A stretch of DNA of 64,000 nucleotides from Aulosira sp. FACHB-615 (GCF_014698045.1 NZ_JACJSE010000026.1:27354-91353); one strand, 5' to 3'; positions 46,313 through 55,401 are shown, counted from the first letter of the stretch. The notes: a model not told the origin generated them from the sequence alone. Numbers and translations are program-made.

Positions 46313-49131
46313 GTTACACCTGCTTTGTTTTGTTTAAGATGCTTGAGTAATTGTTGAGCTTCCAGAGAAAGTTCTTCGTCTCGAATCATTCTGATGTAAT
46401 CTTCAGAAAAACGGACTAAGCCCAATAGTTGATTATTTTGGTATTGTTTGAGAAACAAAGTACGTAGTTCTTGTTCATAGGGGTTGTTAGCCACTGCTGC
46501 TAATAAACAGTAAGCCGGATAAAAGCGACAAAATGTAAGTTTGCCGTTATCGTCCAACAACCACTGAGAATAAATGCCCTCCTTTTTTGGATAAAAAGCT
46601 TCTGTGCTATTGACCCTAATGATTTCATGAGGATATTTAAAACGCTCGATAAATGGGTCAACTGCTGATGTTTGAACTCTGCCAACTAAGCGTGTAGTGA
46701 TGTTGGCGAAAATTTTAGCTGATGCTTTACATTGATAAATACTCTCTGGCTCTTGTGCAGAAAGAATCACGCGAATACCTGATTTAGCACCGTTAGCACA
46801 CAACCGTCCAATTAGTTCGGCAATTGAATCAAACTGAAATAAAATTGGTGCTTCATCTAGGAAGAATATACTTGCTTTTGATGATAATGCCCGACGCAGT
46901 GCTGCCGCATAAGCACTTAAAGCTAGTATCGCTGCATCTGCTTCACTTGATAAATTTCTTAACGCAAATACCAATAGTTTAGCATCAGTTCTAAAGCTGG
47001 ATGGTCGAGAAATTGATTGCCCTACGCTCGTTGATAACCAATAGTTTATTCTCAGACGAACTTGCTCTAATGCTTCTAAAATATTTTTACTATTACTAGC
47101 AATTGAATCTAGCTTAATAAAAGCAGGTGAACAGTAATTATAAAAGTCTTTTAGCGTTGGCATTCCTGCCCAAGCTTCGGTTCCTACACCAGATTCTATC
47201 GCTGCTTTATAGCGGAGTTTTATATCATCATCGTTAAAGAAGGTTTTTAATGCTAAAGCCACAACTGATTCAATGTTGGTAATCATTGATGGACTCACGC
47301 CAATTGTGCTATTTCCAATAATCATGGTCATAAGAACCGATTTCAGGAATTCCTTAAAATCATTCAATCGTTCATTAATTAAGTCTTTTTCTAATCCTCT
47401 TAAATCAGGCAATTCAAATAGATTGTTTGACTCCTTGGAAATGTCAAAGTAAGCTCCCTCTTCACCCAGTAATTTTGTATAGTCGGTAAATGTAGATGTT
47501 CCATCTGGTTTTGGGTAATCCAGAGCTACCACTGGAATATCCTGGGCGAGGGCTGGCGTAAGAATTCCTGCAACCAGCACTGATTTCCCAGAACGAGTTG
47601 CCCCAAACACTGCAAGGTTTTTATGATTCTGGTACAAGTCTAGGTATACTGGTGTTCCGCCCTCATCAGCAATTAGCTCAAATCCAGAGCGATCTCCTGT
47701 GGCTGTGCGAATCAGTGGCATCAACCCTGGAGCTTCATTACTAAAGTATGGCAGTCTGCGCTTAAATGGTTTGGTAAGTAACGGCTCCCAAACGAAAGGA
47801 CAACACTGCAACCATACCTTCCAAGCATATTCAGTTTCTCTGTCAACTACGGCTGGACGCAGGAAATAACTGGCGAGATAGCGACAAGCCTCATCTAACT
47901 CTCGTGTGGTTTTGCGGTGTACCAGAAAAGCAACAGCACTATGTACAACCACATTGCCTTTGTAGATTGTCTTTTGTGCTTCTACTGCTTCCTCTATGTT
48001 CATACCAGATTTGACATCGATATTGCCTTTCTGAGATGACAAGGTTGTACTTGTGATTGACTGTTTAGTAATGCGTTGTAGATTGGTTTTGGTAATGCCT
48101 TGATTTGCTTTTGTTAGCTGACACAAGATTTCTGTGTCAAAAATGCTGTCTCTAGAAATTAGTTCCCACAAGTAACGTAATTGAGCTTTTTCATCAATCC
48201 AGCCCCCTGGTTTTTGGCTGAAGTTGAGCGCCCCTATATATTTATCTTGAATTTTTACCCATCTTCTATCAAAAAAAGGCACAGATGCTTCATTCTCTAA
48301 AAGATGATGGCGAACATGAAAATCACTTGTTTGGCTTTCAACTAGTCCATTGTTCTCACTGATTGTTAACGGGTTAGGAATTGCTGGAGGTTGAGAGAGA
48401 TTTAATTGCTGCCAAATTACTTCCCATATTTCAGATGCACTTAAAGTCCTAATTCCCAATTTCATTTTATTGCTGAGTATTGATTCCCACAATAAGAATC
48501 CATCACTAAATGAATTACTGAGGATATTTTCAATTCTGGTATTGTTAAATCCATGAATTTCTCCCGTAAACTTATACCAGCCTTTTTCTAGTTTCCTGAT
48601 GATACCCTCAATAACATCTGAGCTTTTGTTGTCGTCGTCAGCAACAGTATAAGTACACCATAACCGGAGAAATTTATTTTTCCGAATTCCTAACTTCGTT
48701 AGCTCTTTTATTCGCAGCCTTTCACTCCGTACTAAAAGTTTCAGTTGGTCGATTTCGCATTTATTTTCTATAACTTTTAATTCTTGCTGTCTAGCATAGT
48801 CTGACGTAAATGAGCCTAAGTGAATAGTCAGAAATTCTTTTTCTGGGATTTCTTTTAGTCCAGCTTCTATACCGTCAAATATTGGTAGTATTTGCTCATT
48901 CGGTAAATTTGGGTGGATACCCAAGCAGTCGAAACAAAACTTAATTTGAATATCTTCTTTTCTTTTCAGAATTAATGCCCCGACTCTTTTTCTCCCACCT
49001 AAATTTATGTCACAGACTCCTGCTAAATGAATAACATCCTCAAAAGGAGTCAGCGTTTTAACTACGTTAATTTGTTCGGAATCTAGAGACTGCTTACCTA
49101 ATTTATCAGTTTTTTTTGACTTAGTTTTCAT
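46309..49131 (-). CDS. VirB4/TraC-type conjugative ATPase
   Basis: 940 residues. The N-terminal domain is the VirB4-like binding part (~1-430). The C-terminal RecA-like motor has Walker A GATRSGKS at ~508-516 (NLAVFGATRSGKSVLVAGIL) and Walker B FFLDEAP near 756, followed by the sensor region LSAQEPESIYQ. This is the universal energising ATPase of conjugative type IV secretion and the best single marker that the block is conjugative. It overlaps the VirB3-like gene by 11 bp and the VirB5-like gene by 4 bp. Confidence 0.93.
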   Translation of the reverse strand: MKTKSKKTDKLGKQSLDSEQINVVKTLTPFEDVIHLAGVCDINLGGRKRVGALILKRKEDIQIKFCFDCLGIHPNLPNEQILPIFDGIEAGLKEIPEKEFLTIHLGSFTSDYARQQELKVIENKCEIDQLKLLVRSERLRIKELTKLGIRKNKFLRLWCTYTVADDDNKSSDVIEGIIRKLEKGWYKFTGEIHGFNNTRIENILSNSFSDGFLLWESILSNKMKLGIRTLSASEIWEVIWQQLNLSQPPAIPNPLTISENNGLVESQTSDFHVRHHLLENEASVPFFDRRWVKIQDKYIGALNFSQKPGGWIDEKAQLRYLWELISRDSIFDTEILCQLTKANQGITKTNLQRITKQSITSTTLSSQKGNIDVKSGMNIEEAVEAQKTIYKGNVVVHSAVAFLVHRKTTRELDEACRYLASYFLRPAVVDRETEYAWKVWLQCCPFVWEPLLTKPFKRRLPYFSNEAPGLMPLIRTATGDRSGFELIADEGGTPVYLDLYQNHKNLAVFGATRSGKSVLVAGILTPALAQDIPVVALDYPKPDGTSTFTDYTKLLGEEGAYFDISKESNNLFELPDLRGLEKDLINERLNDFKEFLKSVLMTMIIGNSTIGVSPSMITNIESVVALALKTFFNDDDIKLRYKAAIESGVGTEAWAGMPTLKDFYNYCSPAFIKLDSIASNSKNILEALEQVRLRINYWLSTSVGQSISRPSSFRTDAKLLVFALRNLSSEADAAILALSAYAAALRRALSSKASIFFLDEAPILFQFDSIAELIGRLCANGAKSGIRVILSAQEPESIYQCKASAKIFANITTRLVGRVQTSAVDPFIERFKYPHEIIRVNSTEAFYPKKEGIYSQWLLDDNGKLTFCRFYPAYCLLAAVANNPYEQELRTLFLKQYQNNQLLGLVRFSEDYIRMIRDEELSLEAQQLLKHLKQNKAGVT

Positions 49132-49417
49132 CTTGATTCTTTAACGCTTTATAAGTCATATAACCTCTGCTAATTCGAGGTACACCGACGAACTTTCCAA
49201 AGAAATTTCGATTAGAAGATAGAACCCACCAAGTCGCCCATCCCCATGCAATACTTAATCCTGTCGCTAACCAACTCACTTGGAATATGTAATTCAGCAC
49301 CAATACATTGAGTATTGCTATTGCTGACCAAGGAAATATTTGGTCTGCTGGGAAGGGGCCTAGTCTGGGTCTGTCTCCTAATATTCTGTTGACAATCCTG
49401 AATTTTTCTTTGCTCAT
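49121..49417 (-). CDS. VirB3/TraL-like small membrane protein
   Basis: 98 residues from ATG 49417 (a GTG at 49426 gives 101). A positively charged N-terminus (RILGDRPRLGPFPADQ) is followed by two close membrane helices (~30-68, WSAIAILNVLVLNYIFQV and LATGLSIAWGWATWWVL). The gene immediately precedes and overlaps VirB4, the normal place for VirB3, which is often fused to VirB4 elsewhere. The call is by position and topology. Confidence 0.65.
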   Translation of the reverse strand: MSKEKFRIVNRILGDRPRLGPFPADQIFPWSAIAILNVLVLNYIFQVSWLATGLSIAWGWATWWVLSSNRNFFGKFVGVPRISRGYMTYKALKNQDEN

Positions 49418-49426
49418 ACCAAGCAC

Positions 49427-49824
49427 ACAATTCGTAATTCATAATTTAAAAACGTAAGTATTTAGGGAGGAAGGAGGAGGCGGTGCGGTGGACGGGTTTC
49501 CCGGCATAAAGGAGACAGTTGCGTCGGTCGCCAGACTTGAGCAAACTGTCGTCAACTGCCGTTCAGAATTCATGCTGAATTCTAAATTCTTACACAGAAT
49601 TCAGGAGTCAGAAGGGTTAAAGAATCAGAGGAAGATTTGGTAAATGAATATCCTATTTATATAACAGTCCTGATAAATTCTGACTTCTGACTCCTGGGTG
49701 CTGAATTCTTACAATTCTGTTTTCTGACTCCTTTTTATATCATTTACTTTTTTAAGAAAATAGTTAAAGAGGGGAAGAAAAAAACACCCATTTTGATTGT
49801 TTTCAACAACTAAATCTTGATAAT
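49427..49824. repeat. Gap with MITE-like copy 2 (49595-49713) and GC-rich repeat
   Basis: 398 bp without a gene. Bases 49595-49713 are the reverse complement of 40969-41090 with about seven mismatches. Part of its end also recurs at 49563-49595 and 49714-49733. Upstream, 49475-49560 is a GC-rich stretch (GGCGGTGCGGTGGACGGG...) of the kind often repeated in Nostoc intergenic DNA. Together they separate the pilin-like gene from the VirB3-like gene. Confidence 0.8.
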
Positions 49825-50391
49825 TTATTGAACAATCAATCCTGTCACTAAGTCAGCTACAAAAACTGCCAACACGATAATTAATGGTGTTCTTGCTAAA
49901 CTTTGCCAGTCCTCATCATTTCGGGCTGCTTGAATGATTCGCACAATAGCTACACCTAAATATAGCAAGAATAGCCCTCTTAATACGTTGAAAAATAATT
50001 CGACTACCAATTGTGTTTGAGCGTTACCACCAGCGTTATTAAAAACACGAACCATCCATGTTTGCGCTCTTTGAAAAAACTGAGCATCTGCTGGAGCATG
50101 AGCAAAATCCAATACAAAAACAATTGCTAGAACCGTAAACAGCACAGCATAAAGATTCACTCCATACTTGCGTTGTATTTTTTCAAAATTAGTCAGTAAA
50201 GCTTGTGTTTGCTTTGGAATTGCAACTGCAATTGCTCCCACAATCATGAACCCACCTAGCAATATATTATGGACTGACATCTCAACAATCATCAGCACAC
50301 CTGTTATTCCCATGAGGGCGATGGTGCTATTTTTCATGATTTTGTTGTTCTTTTTGGATGAGGGAAGTTCGCGTGTATATGTTGTTTGCAT
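49825..50391 (-). CDS. VirB2-like pilin candidate with extended N-terminus
   Basis: 188 residues. Two N-terminal hydrophobic helices (~25-60) precede a third (LYAVLFTVLAIVFVLDFAHA) that ends in APADAQF, resembling a signal-peptidase site. The remaining ~80 residues have two membrane helices (FFNVLRGLFLLYLGVAIVRI and TPLIIVLAVFVADLVTGLIV), which is the VirB2/TrbC pilin layout. It is first of the VirB-like run, the usual position for pilin. The extra N-terminal helices are atypical. ATG 50337 is an alternative start. Confidence 0.5.
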   Translation of the reverse strand: MQTTYTRELPSSKKNNKIMKNSTIALMGITGVLMIVEMSVHNILLGGFMIVGAIAVAIPKQTQALLTNFEKIQRKYGVNLYAVLFTVLAIVFVLDFAHAPADAQFFQRAQTWMVRVFNNAGGNAQTQLVVELFFNVLRGLFLLYLGVAIVRIIQAARNDEDWQSLARTPLIIVLAVFVADLVTGLIVQ

Positions 50392-50618
50392 CTCTCTTAC
50401 TTAATTTAATAACTGAAAGACGAACACCCACATTATTTGTTGTGGCAACATAAAAACCCACAAACCTAAGTACGAAAAAAAATCATACTTTTGTCTACGG
50501 AAATGATTTGTTACTCATTTACCGTATTAATTATTCTCTTCATACAACTTTTGATGTATTCATTCAACACTGCAAGTATAAACAACAACAAAAAACAGGC
50601 CTTTAGGTAAATGTATTG

Positions 50619-51131
50619 CTATTGACTTTTTGGTAATTTTTGGATAGATAACTTATCCCCAACTCGAATGCCAGCACCAGGGGCGAGTTCCAAAACGTGC
50701 GTCGCAGCACTACCTTTGTAAATCGGACAAGGATTTTTGGGACAAGGTGGGGCGTTGTAAATCACTGTCGTCACTACATTATCTTTGAGATAAATTATGT
50801 CCAGTGGGATTTTGACCTGTGACATCCAGAATGGGACATCTTTGTATTCTTTACCGAGAACAAACAACATCCCGCGATCGCTCGGCAGAGATGACCGGAA
50901 TTTCAAGCCTTTCCCCAATTCCTCTGGTGTACTGGCAACCTCTAGCTTAAATACTTGGTTGTTGTGGGTCAAAGTGTGGGTTACTGGTAGATACTGGGGG
51001 CGGGTTTGTAAGTAAACGAGGGTTGACGTTGCCACAACAATTGATATACCGGCGACAGGCCCCAGAATATTCAGGAACCTAAACCCCGCAATGTACAAGT
51101 CTTTTTCTGAAGGAATTTTTACTAATTGCAT
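50619..51131 (-). CDS. DUF192 family exported protein
   Basis: 170 residues. A membrane anchor lies at ~18-38 (ILGPVAGISIVVATSTLVYL). The DUF192 domain (~58-165) has its signature GLKFRSSLPSDRGMLFVLG, PFWMSQVKIPLDIIYL and PGAGIRVGDKL. DUF192 proteins are small extracytoplasmic folds of unknown biochemical role. It is translated 6 bp after the AAA+ ATPase, inside the transfer block, a common companion arrangement on cyanobacterial plasmids as far as I recall. Confidence 0.85.
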   Translation of the reverse strand: MQLVKIPSEKDLYIAGFRFLNILGPVAGISIVVATSTLVYLQTRPQYLPVTHTLTHNNQVFKLEVASTPEELGKGLKFRSSLPSDRGMLFVLGKEYKDVPFWMSQVKIPLDIIYLKDNVVTTVIYNAPPCPKNPCPIYKGSAATHVLELAPGAGIRVGDKLSIQKLPKSQ

Positions 51132-51137
51132 AAACGT

Positions 51138-52751
51138 TCACCCAAAAATATCAACGTTACCGACACTGTATATAGAAGAGTCAACCGGGGACGACGGCAA
51201 CCCTTGTAAATCAGCCTTATTTCGCATACTCTCAACCCGGTCAGCTTCACGAATCGCTAGAGGGTTAATGTTTTGCCTTGCTTCCAGCAGCGCCGACAGT
51301 GTAATCTCAAGTGGTGGTAATTCCGATGGCATAGTGTCGTCGGGAAACATTTGGCAGAAAGTAGCGATTGCTGCTCGTTCCACAATCGCTTGAATCTCCG
51401 CGCCTACACAGCGATTGGTTGCTTTAAGTAATCTCTGCCATTCTTCAGTGCTGAAAGCATCTCCACCACGAAACCGCTTATCAAATCTGGCAAGGTGAAT
51501 CTTGAATATGGTGTTGCGTTCGCCGTGGTTGGGCAAATCCACCTTGAAAATATCGTCAAACCTACCGCTTCGTGTTAATTCAGGTGGTAGCCAATCTAAT
51601 CGGTTGACAGATGCCAGTATTAATACTTCGCTAGTACGTTCTTGCATCCAGGTTAAAAGCATACCAGCCAAGCGTTTGGATAAATCATCATCCCCGGCGA
51701 ATCCCTTATCAAAGTCGTCCAAATAGAAGATGACACTGTTGAGACGGTCGAGCAATGTTAATAAAATTTTGAGCTTGTATTCGGCTAAGTTGCCGTAGCT
51801 GCGGAAGCTTCCCCACTCTACGATAATTAAAGGAAGTCCCAAACGCGCCGAGCAAGCTTTGGCTGAGTGCGATTTACCTGTGCCGGGAGGGCCGATTAGC
51901 AAAATACCCTTGGGTAGTCGGAGATTATAAGCTTTCGCCAGTGGTGTCAACAGTCGTTTGTATCGCTTAAATGCTTGTTGCATTAGCTCCAATCCACCAA
52001 TCTCAATGGTTGGTGGCAGTAAAAAGTCAACGTTGTAAATTCGCTTAAACAGGTCAATTTTATAGGTAAATAGTTTTTTGATTAACTCTTGAGCGTTGAG
52101 ACAACCAGATGCGATTGCTTGTCTGATACCATACTCAATATCAGCAAGATACATTCCCACACAGGCTCTAGCGGTAGAGTTAATATCTGTTTCGCTGTGA
52201 TTGGGCAGGATCAGGGGTAAATGATTAGCAATTTCAGCAACACTTGGTAGCTGCTGAACTACGGTAGGGACTTCTGGTGCAATGTCAGTTGACAAGCTGG
52301 CATTTGGCCCCAACAAGATAGCAGTCTTGTTTGAGTTACGATTGTACAGTTTGAGGTTAATCAGCGCCGACTTGATCCACTCCGCCGTGAGAAAAAAGTC
52401 GGGGTTAGAAGTCTCTCCCAGCCAGGGAAACATCCCCTCCAGGATGAGAATGCCTTGTAAATCAGTGGTTTTCCAAAATCTCAAGATTTCAAAATAGTGT
52501 TCGCGTCGGTTTTTGGCGATCGCCTGATATTTGGTTTCAGGTTGTAATGTCAAGTCTTGGTCGTTGACAATTAACTGGTATAGTGAATCGTCCTCCAGCG
52601 TCCAGATGTAGCAGTTGATGTTTTGCTGCTGGCATTCGCTGGCGATGTTTTTGAGTAGCCGAATTCTCTCTTGCAAGGGAGATTCTATGGCAATTAGCTT
52701 GTTCTGGAGTTTTATTAACTCAAAAACTTGTTGAACTAATGTTGAACTCAT
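51138..52751 (-). CDS. Ycf46-like AAA+ ATPase
   Basis: 537 residues from ATG 52751 (TTG 52820 would add 23). The N-terminal half (~1-200) resembles the Ycf46 regulatory domain. The AAA module has Walker A LLIGPPGTGKSHSAKA (~285-300), Walker B SVIFYLDDFDKGFAG and the arginine-finger region LPPELTRSGRFDDIFKVDLP. It is a hexameric remodelling ATPase with an unknown client. It lies between the relaxase and DUF192 genes in the same direction, so it may act on the relaxosome or the secretion machinery (inference). Confidence 0.82.
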   Translation of the reverse strand: MSSTLVQQVFELIKLQNKLIAIESPLQERIRLLKNIASECQQQNINCYIWTLEDDSLYQLIVNDQDLTLQPETKYQAIAKNRREHYFEILRFWKTTDLQGILILEGMFPWLGETSNPDFFLTAEWIKSALINLKLYNRNSNKTAILLGPNASLSTDIAPEVPTVVQQLPSVAEIANHLPLILPNHSETDINSTARACVGMYLADIEYGIRQAIASGCLNAQELIKKLFTYKIDLFKRIYNVDFLLPPTIEIGGLELMQQAFKRYKRLLTPLAKAYNLRLPKGILLIGPPGTGKSHSAKACSARLGLPLIIVEWGSFRSYGNLAEYKLKILLTLLDRLNSVIFYLDDFDKGFAGDDDLSKRLAGMLLTWMQERTSEVLILASVNRLDWLPPELTRSGRFDDIFKVDLPNHGERNTIFKIHLARFDKRFRGGDAFSTEEWQRLLKATNRCVGAEIQAIVERAAIATFCQMFPDDTMPSELPPLEITLSALLEARQNINPLAIREADRVESMRNKADLQGLPSSPVDSSIYSVGNVDIFG

Positions 52752-52847
52752 AGGTTGACGTATTGTTGCCAACCAGATCATAAAAATCTTAAATAATTGC
52801 TTGCACCAACGAAAGTACAAAAATAAATAGTACCTTTGGCTATTGTT

Positions 52848-54551
52848 TTAAAGTTCCATTGCCTCATTTTTTTGTGGGTTCAATTTTTGGGAGAGTTGCA
52901 CCAATTCCTGATTCCAATCACCAGCCTTACACTTAAGCCGAGTAGCCTGTGGTAGTAGTTCTTTTACAGCCCGTGCAGCTACATTGCCCGATTCATCCGG
53001 GTCAAAAGCCACCTGCACATTAGGGATATGCTGCAATTGCTCCACAGGTAAACTGTTGGGGCTATCAACTGCCATGTACAGTGTTCTCGTGGGTGGCACA
53101 TCGCCTCTAACTTGATACTCCAGCATGGCTATTGACATAGCATTGATGGGCGATTTACACAGCACTAGTTTTTCTGGAGGGTCAGTCGGTTGTCCGCCCA
53201 GGTGAAAGTAAAACCAACCCTCACGGCGCTTAGTCCCTTTCTCGTAACCCTTAAAACTGTTATTCTCGCCCCGTGTCCCTCGCAAGAATGCACCTTTAGC
53301 ATGGGGTAGATCGCCAAGATTCCGCATCACGAACACAGCATTTTGCTGATCATCAGCGTAAATTAGCCCCCGTTCGTGGAGAGATTGAACCAGATTCTCG
53401 CCTATTCCCCGGTTCTGGGTGAGGTAGTTAGAGACTAACTGCCATTTGGCTTTGTCCTCAACTGGTAGTCGGAATTGCGGACGAGGTTCAGACTGGATAA
53501 TCTCACTTGTTGCATTCTTGGCGTGAGCGATCGCTGCTCTTTCTGCCCCGGCTTCCCCGAATCGATCACTGAGCCAAGCGATCGCTTCTCGGAAATTGCA
53601 AGAGTTAACGTGCATCACCAAATCAATCGCACCACCGCCGCCCTTCTGTTGCTCCAGTGAAAAATCGTAGAACTTCGACCCATTTATACTAATGATGTTA
53701 CCGTGACCCCTCCATCGTCCTTGGTCATGATGCAGCCCCAACTCCCAGGCGACATCCTCTAAGAGCAAGTCTCGCAGTTGTTGAGTTTGTTGCTCTAATT
53801 CAGCAATTTGTTTTCGTAATAGTTCATTTTCTTTTGCTAGAGCTTTGGCTGTGGCTTCCATTTCTTCCTTGGAGTGAGTAGCCCTGTCACGGTCTGCGGC
53901 TTTGGCTTTTAACTGCTCAGGGTTTAAGTCTTCAGCTTCCAAGTCTCGCCCCGACTCAACAATCCGGTAGAACTCCTTGATATCTAAGTGTTGCGCTCTA
54001 CTGCCTTTGAGTCCGCGTTCTAGACCAATCAGCCGCATTGTCTGGTAATACGATTCCTGAAATTGCTGAATTTTCTGCCTGCCATCAAAGAAATGACTAC
54101 AGCGTAATTGCCCTTCATCATCCAAAGGCACGAAGTAAGCATGAATATGGGGGGTGGCTTCATCCAGGTGCAATTCTGCCCTGACAATGCGATCTCCATA
54201 TTCATCCGCTAACCATTGGTGCGTGGCTTCTAGCCAAGCATCTAACCTCTGGGGATCATAATCCCCTGCTTGACTAGGATTGTCTGGGCGAAAATAACTG
54301 GGCGACGCACTCAATAATAATTCCACACAATAAACACCATCTGTCCGAATCTTCCGCTTTTGCTCATATTCGCCAATTTTAGCGAGTACCAAATTTTCTA
54401 ACCTTTCTTCTGGATTAAGACTACCAATAAACCGGAGATTCTGTTGGGTTGGGTCGGCGTTAGGCGTTGGTCGCTCACGGGCTGTGTGGGCTGCACTCCC
54501 TGTCAGATTGCTCCGCTTTAATTTCTTTAATCTTGCTATAGCGTAAGACAT
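52848..54551 (-). CDS. MobV-family relaxase fused to DUF3991/Toprim primase-like region
   Basis: 567 residues. The MobV N-terminus (MSYAIARLKKLKRSNLTGSA) includes motif I NADP at 31-34. Motif III is H128-LDEATP-H135-I-H137 (AELHLDEATPHIHAYFVPL), the metal-binding HUH-type cluster. A coiled coil (~205-265) is followed by a DUF3991-like zone (~281-335, GHGNIISINGSKFYDFSL) and a Toprim (~450-555). The Toprim DxDxxG is present (VAFDPDESG), but the catalytic Glu position reads LCKSPINAMS, i.e. Lys where CES is usual. The relaxase should nick oriT; the primase part may be structural. First gene of the leftward transfer operon. Confidence 0.88.
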   Translation of the reverse strand: MSYAIARLKKLKRSNLTGSAAHTARERPTPNADPTQQNLRFIGSLNPEERLENLVLAKIGEYEQKRKIRTDGVYCVELLLSASPSYFRPDNPSQAGDYDPQRLDAWLEATHQWLADEYGDRIVRAELHLDEATPHIHAYFVPLDDEGQLRCSHFFDGRQKIQQFQESYYQTMRLIGLERGLKGSRAQHLDIKEFYRIVESGRDLEAEDLNPEQLKAKAADRDRATHSKEEMEATAKALAKENELLRKQIAELEQQTQQLRDLLLEDVAWELGLHHDQGRWRGHGNIISINGSKFYDFSLEQQKGGGGAIDLVMHVNSCNFREAIAWLSDRFGEAGAERAAIAHAKNATSEIIQSEPRPQFRLPVEDKAKWQLVSNYLTQNRGIGENLVQSLHERGLIYADDQQNAVFVMRNLGDLPHAKGAFLRGTRGENNSFKGYEKGTKRREGWFYFHLGGQPTDPPEKLVLCKSPINAMSIAMLEYQVRGDVPPTRTLYMAVDSPNSLPVEQLQHIPNVQVAFDPDESGNVAARAVKELLPQATRLKCKAGDWNQELVQLSQKLNPQKNEAMEL

Positions 54552-54643
54552 TTCACTCTGACCCTGTTAAAATTATTTTCTCGGAAAATCCTCAATTTTT
54601 CGCCCAAAACGCCCCTCGAAAATGGCTAGAATTTAGAATAGCA

Positions 54644-54672
54644 AAAATAACCGTAGTAAGTACGGTTATTTT
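54644..54672. other. 12-bp perfect hairpin upstream of the relaxase (oriT candidate)
   Basis: AAAATAACCGTA (54644-54655), loop GTAAG, TACGGTTATTTT (54661-54672). It lies 93 bp upstream of the MobV start. Relaxase genes of this family usually have oriT immediately upstream with an inverted repeat near nic, so this is the best oriT candidate. A terminator or repressor site is also possible, since A/T tracts lie on both sides. Confidence 0.45.
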
Positions 54673-54729
54673 ATCCTGCCACCGGAGAATTGTTGCAGCC
54701 TTTTGCTGTGGTTTCCCTAAAGCAGTTAC

Positions 54730-54819
54730 AGGACAGTCGCAGAGGCGAGAAAAGAGATGCTCTAGGACAGTCATTTAGCAGTTTCAGGACGGCTGTAGAA
54801 GAGTGATAAAACAGTCCTG
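54730..54819. repeat. AGGACAGTC-type short repeats (iteron/centromere candidate)
   Basis: AGGACAGTC occurs at 54730-54738 and 54764-54772, with a variant AGGACGGCT at 54786-54794 and an inverted core CAGTCCTG at 54812-54819. They lie between the relaxase and the ParM operon and could be a parC centromere, replication iterons or accessory oriT sites. Copy number is low, so confidence is limited. Confidence 0.4.
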
Positions 54820-54857
54820 GGGAATAGTAATCTAGTATACAATTGAATGATTAAAAC

Positions 54858-54926
54858 CCCACTAATTACATGGATTTAGTGGGAGTGATAATTAAGCTTG
54901 TCAAGGAAAAGGAATCGGCTTAGACT
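54858..54926 (+). promoter_or_regulatory. Hairpin and candidate promoter of the ParM operon
   Basis: CCCACTAA (54858-54865) pairs with TTAGTGGG (54876-54883). Just after it, TTGTCA (54898-54903) and TAGACT (54921-54926) are separated by 17 bp, a plausible sigma-70 promoter for the GTG start at 54961. The hairpin could be the operator for autoregulation. Confidence 0.35.
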
Positions 54927-54960
54927 TTAATTAATTGAGTTTTCCATTTAATTCTACAAA

Positions 54961-55401
54961 GTGAAAGAGGAAATATTAGCGCGAATTAACGCGCAAAATC
55001 TTTGTGTGAGAAAAATGGAACAGAATCAAAAAGTAATTCTTTCAATCAAGCGAACAGCAGACACTATTGATGGACAGATAATTAACTATCTGCAAACGGA
55101 GCCGTTTGGCTTGGGGAAGCTACCAGAAATAGTGATGATGACTCTCAAAGAATATTGGTTGCCTTTCACTATTTGTGATGCTGGCGCAGGGAGTAAAGAA
55201 CTGAGGCGGGGGGCAATTTGGGCAATCAAGCGATTAGAAGCGCAAGCTGCCTTGATTAGAGAAACATTTCTAGAATCTAGTGCAGACAGTGGAGAGCCAA
55301 TGCTCAACGATAGCCAACTTTGGGATGAGAGTGGTGACGGTTTGTTCACAATAGAACCGTCAGAGGATTTGAAGCAGATTAATAGGTTGTTCGGTGTTTA
55401 A
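54961..55401 (+). CDS. Hypothetical partner of the ParM-like gene (possible ParR role)
   Basis: 146 residues, GTG start. Mainly helical and mildly acidic, with a central segment (LPEIVMMTLKEYWLPFTICD) and ARG/LEU-rich helix (RRGAIWAIKRLEAQAALIRE). I see no ribbon-helix-helix or other known DNA-binding signature. It ends 15 bp before the ATG of the actin-like gene and is clearly in its operon. ParM systems need a small centromere-binding partner, so this protein is the natural candidate, by position only. Confidence 0.55.
   Translation: MKEEILARINAQNLCVRKMEQNQKVILSIKRTADTIDGQIINYLQTEPFGLGKLPEIVMMTLKEYWLPFTICDAGAGSKELRRGAIWAIKRLEAQAALIRETFLESSADSGEPMLNDSQLWDESGDGLFTIEPSEDLKQINRLFGV

Noticed and set aside
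54592..54774. 60-codon minus-strand frame between relaxase and ParM operon
   Set aside because: Covers the perfect hairpin and repeats; better explained as a structured control region.
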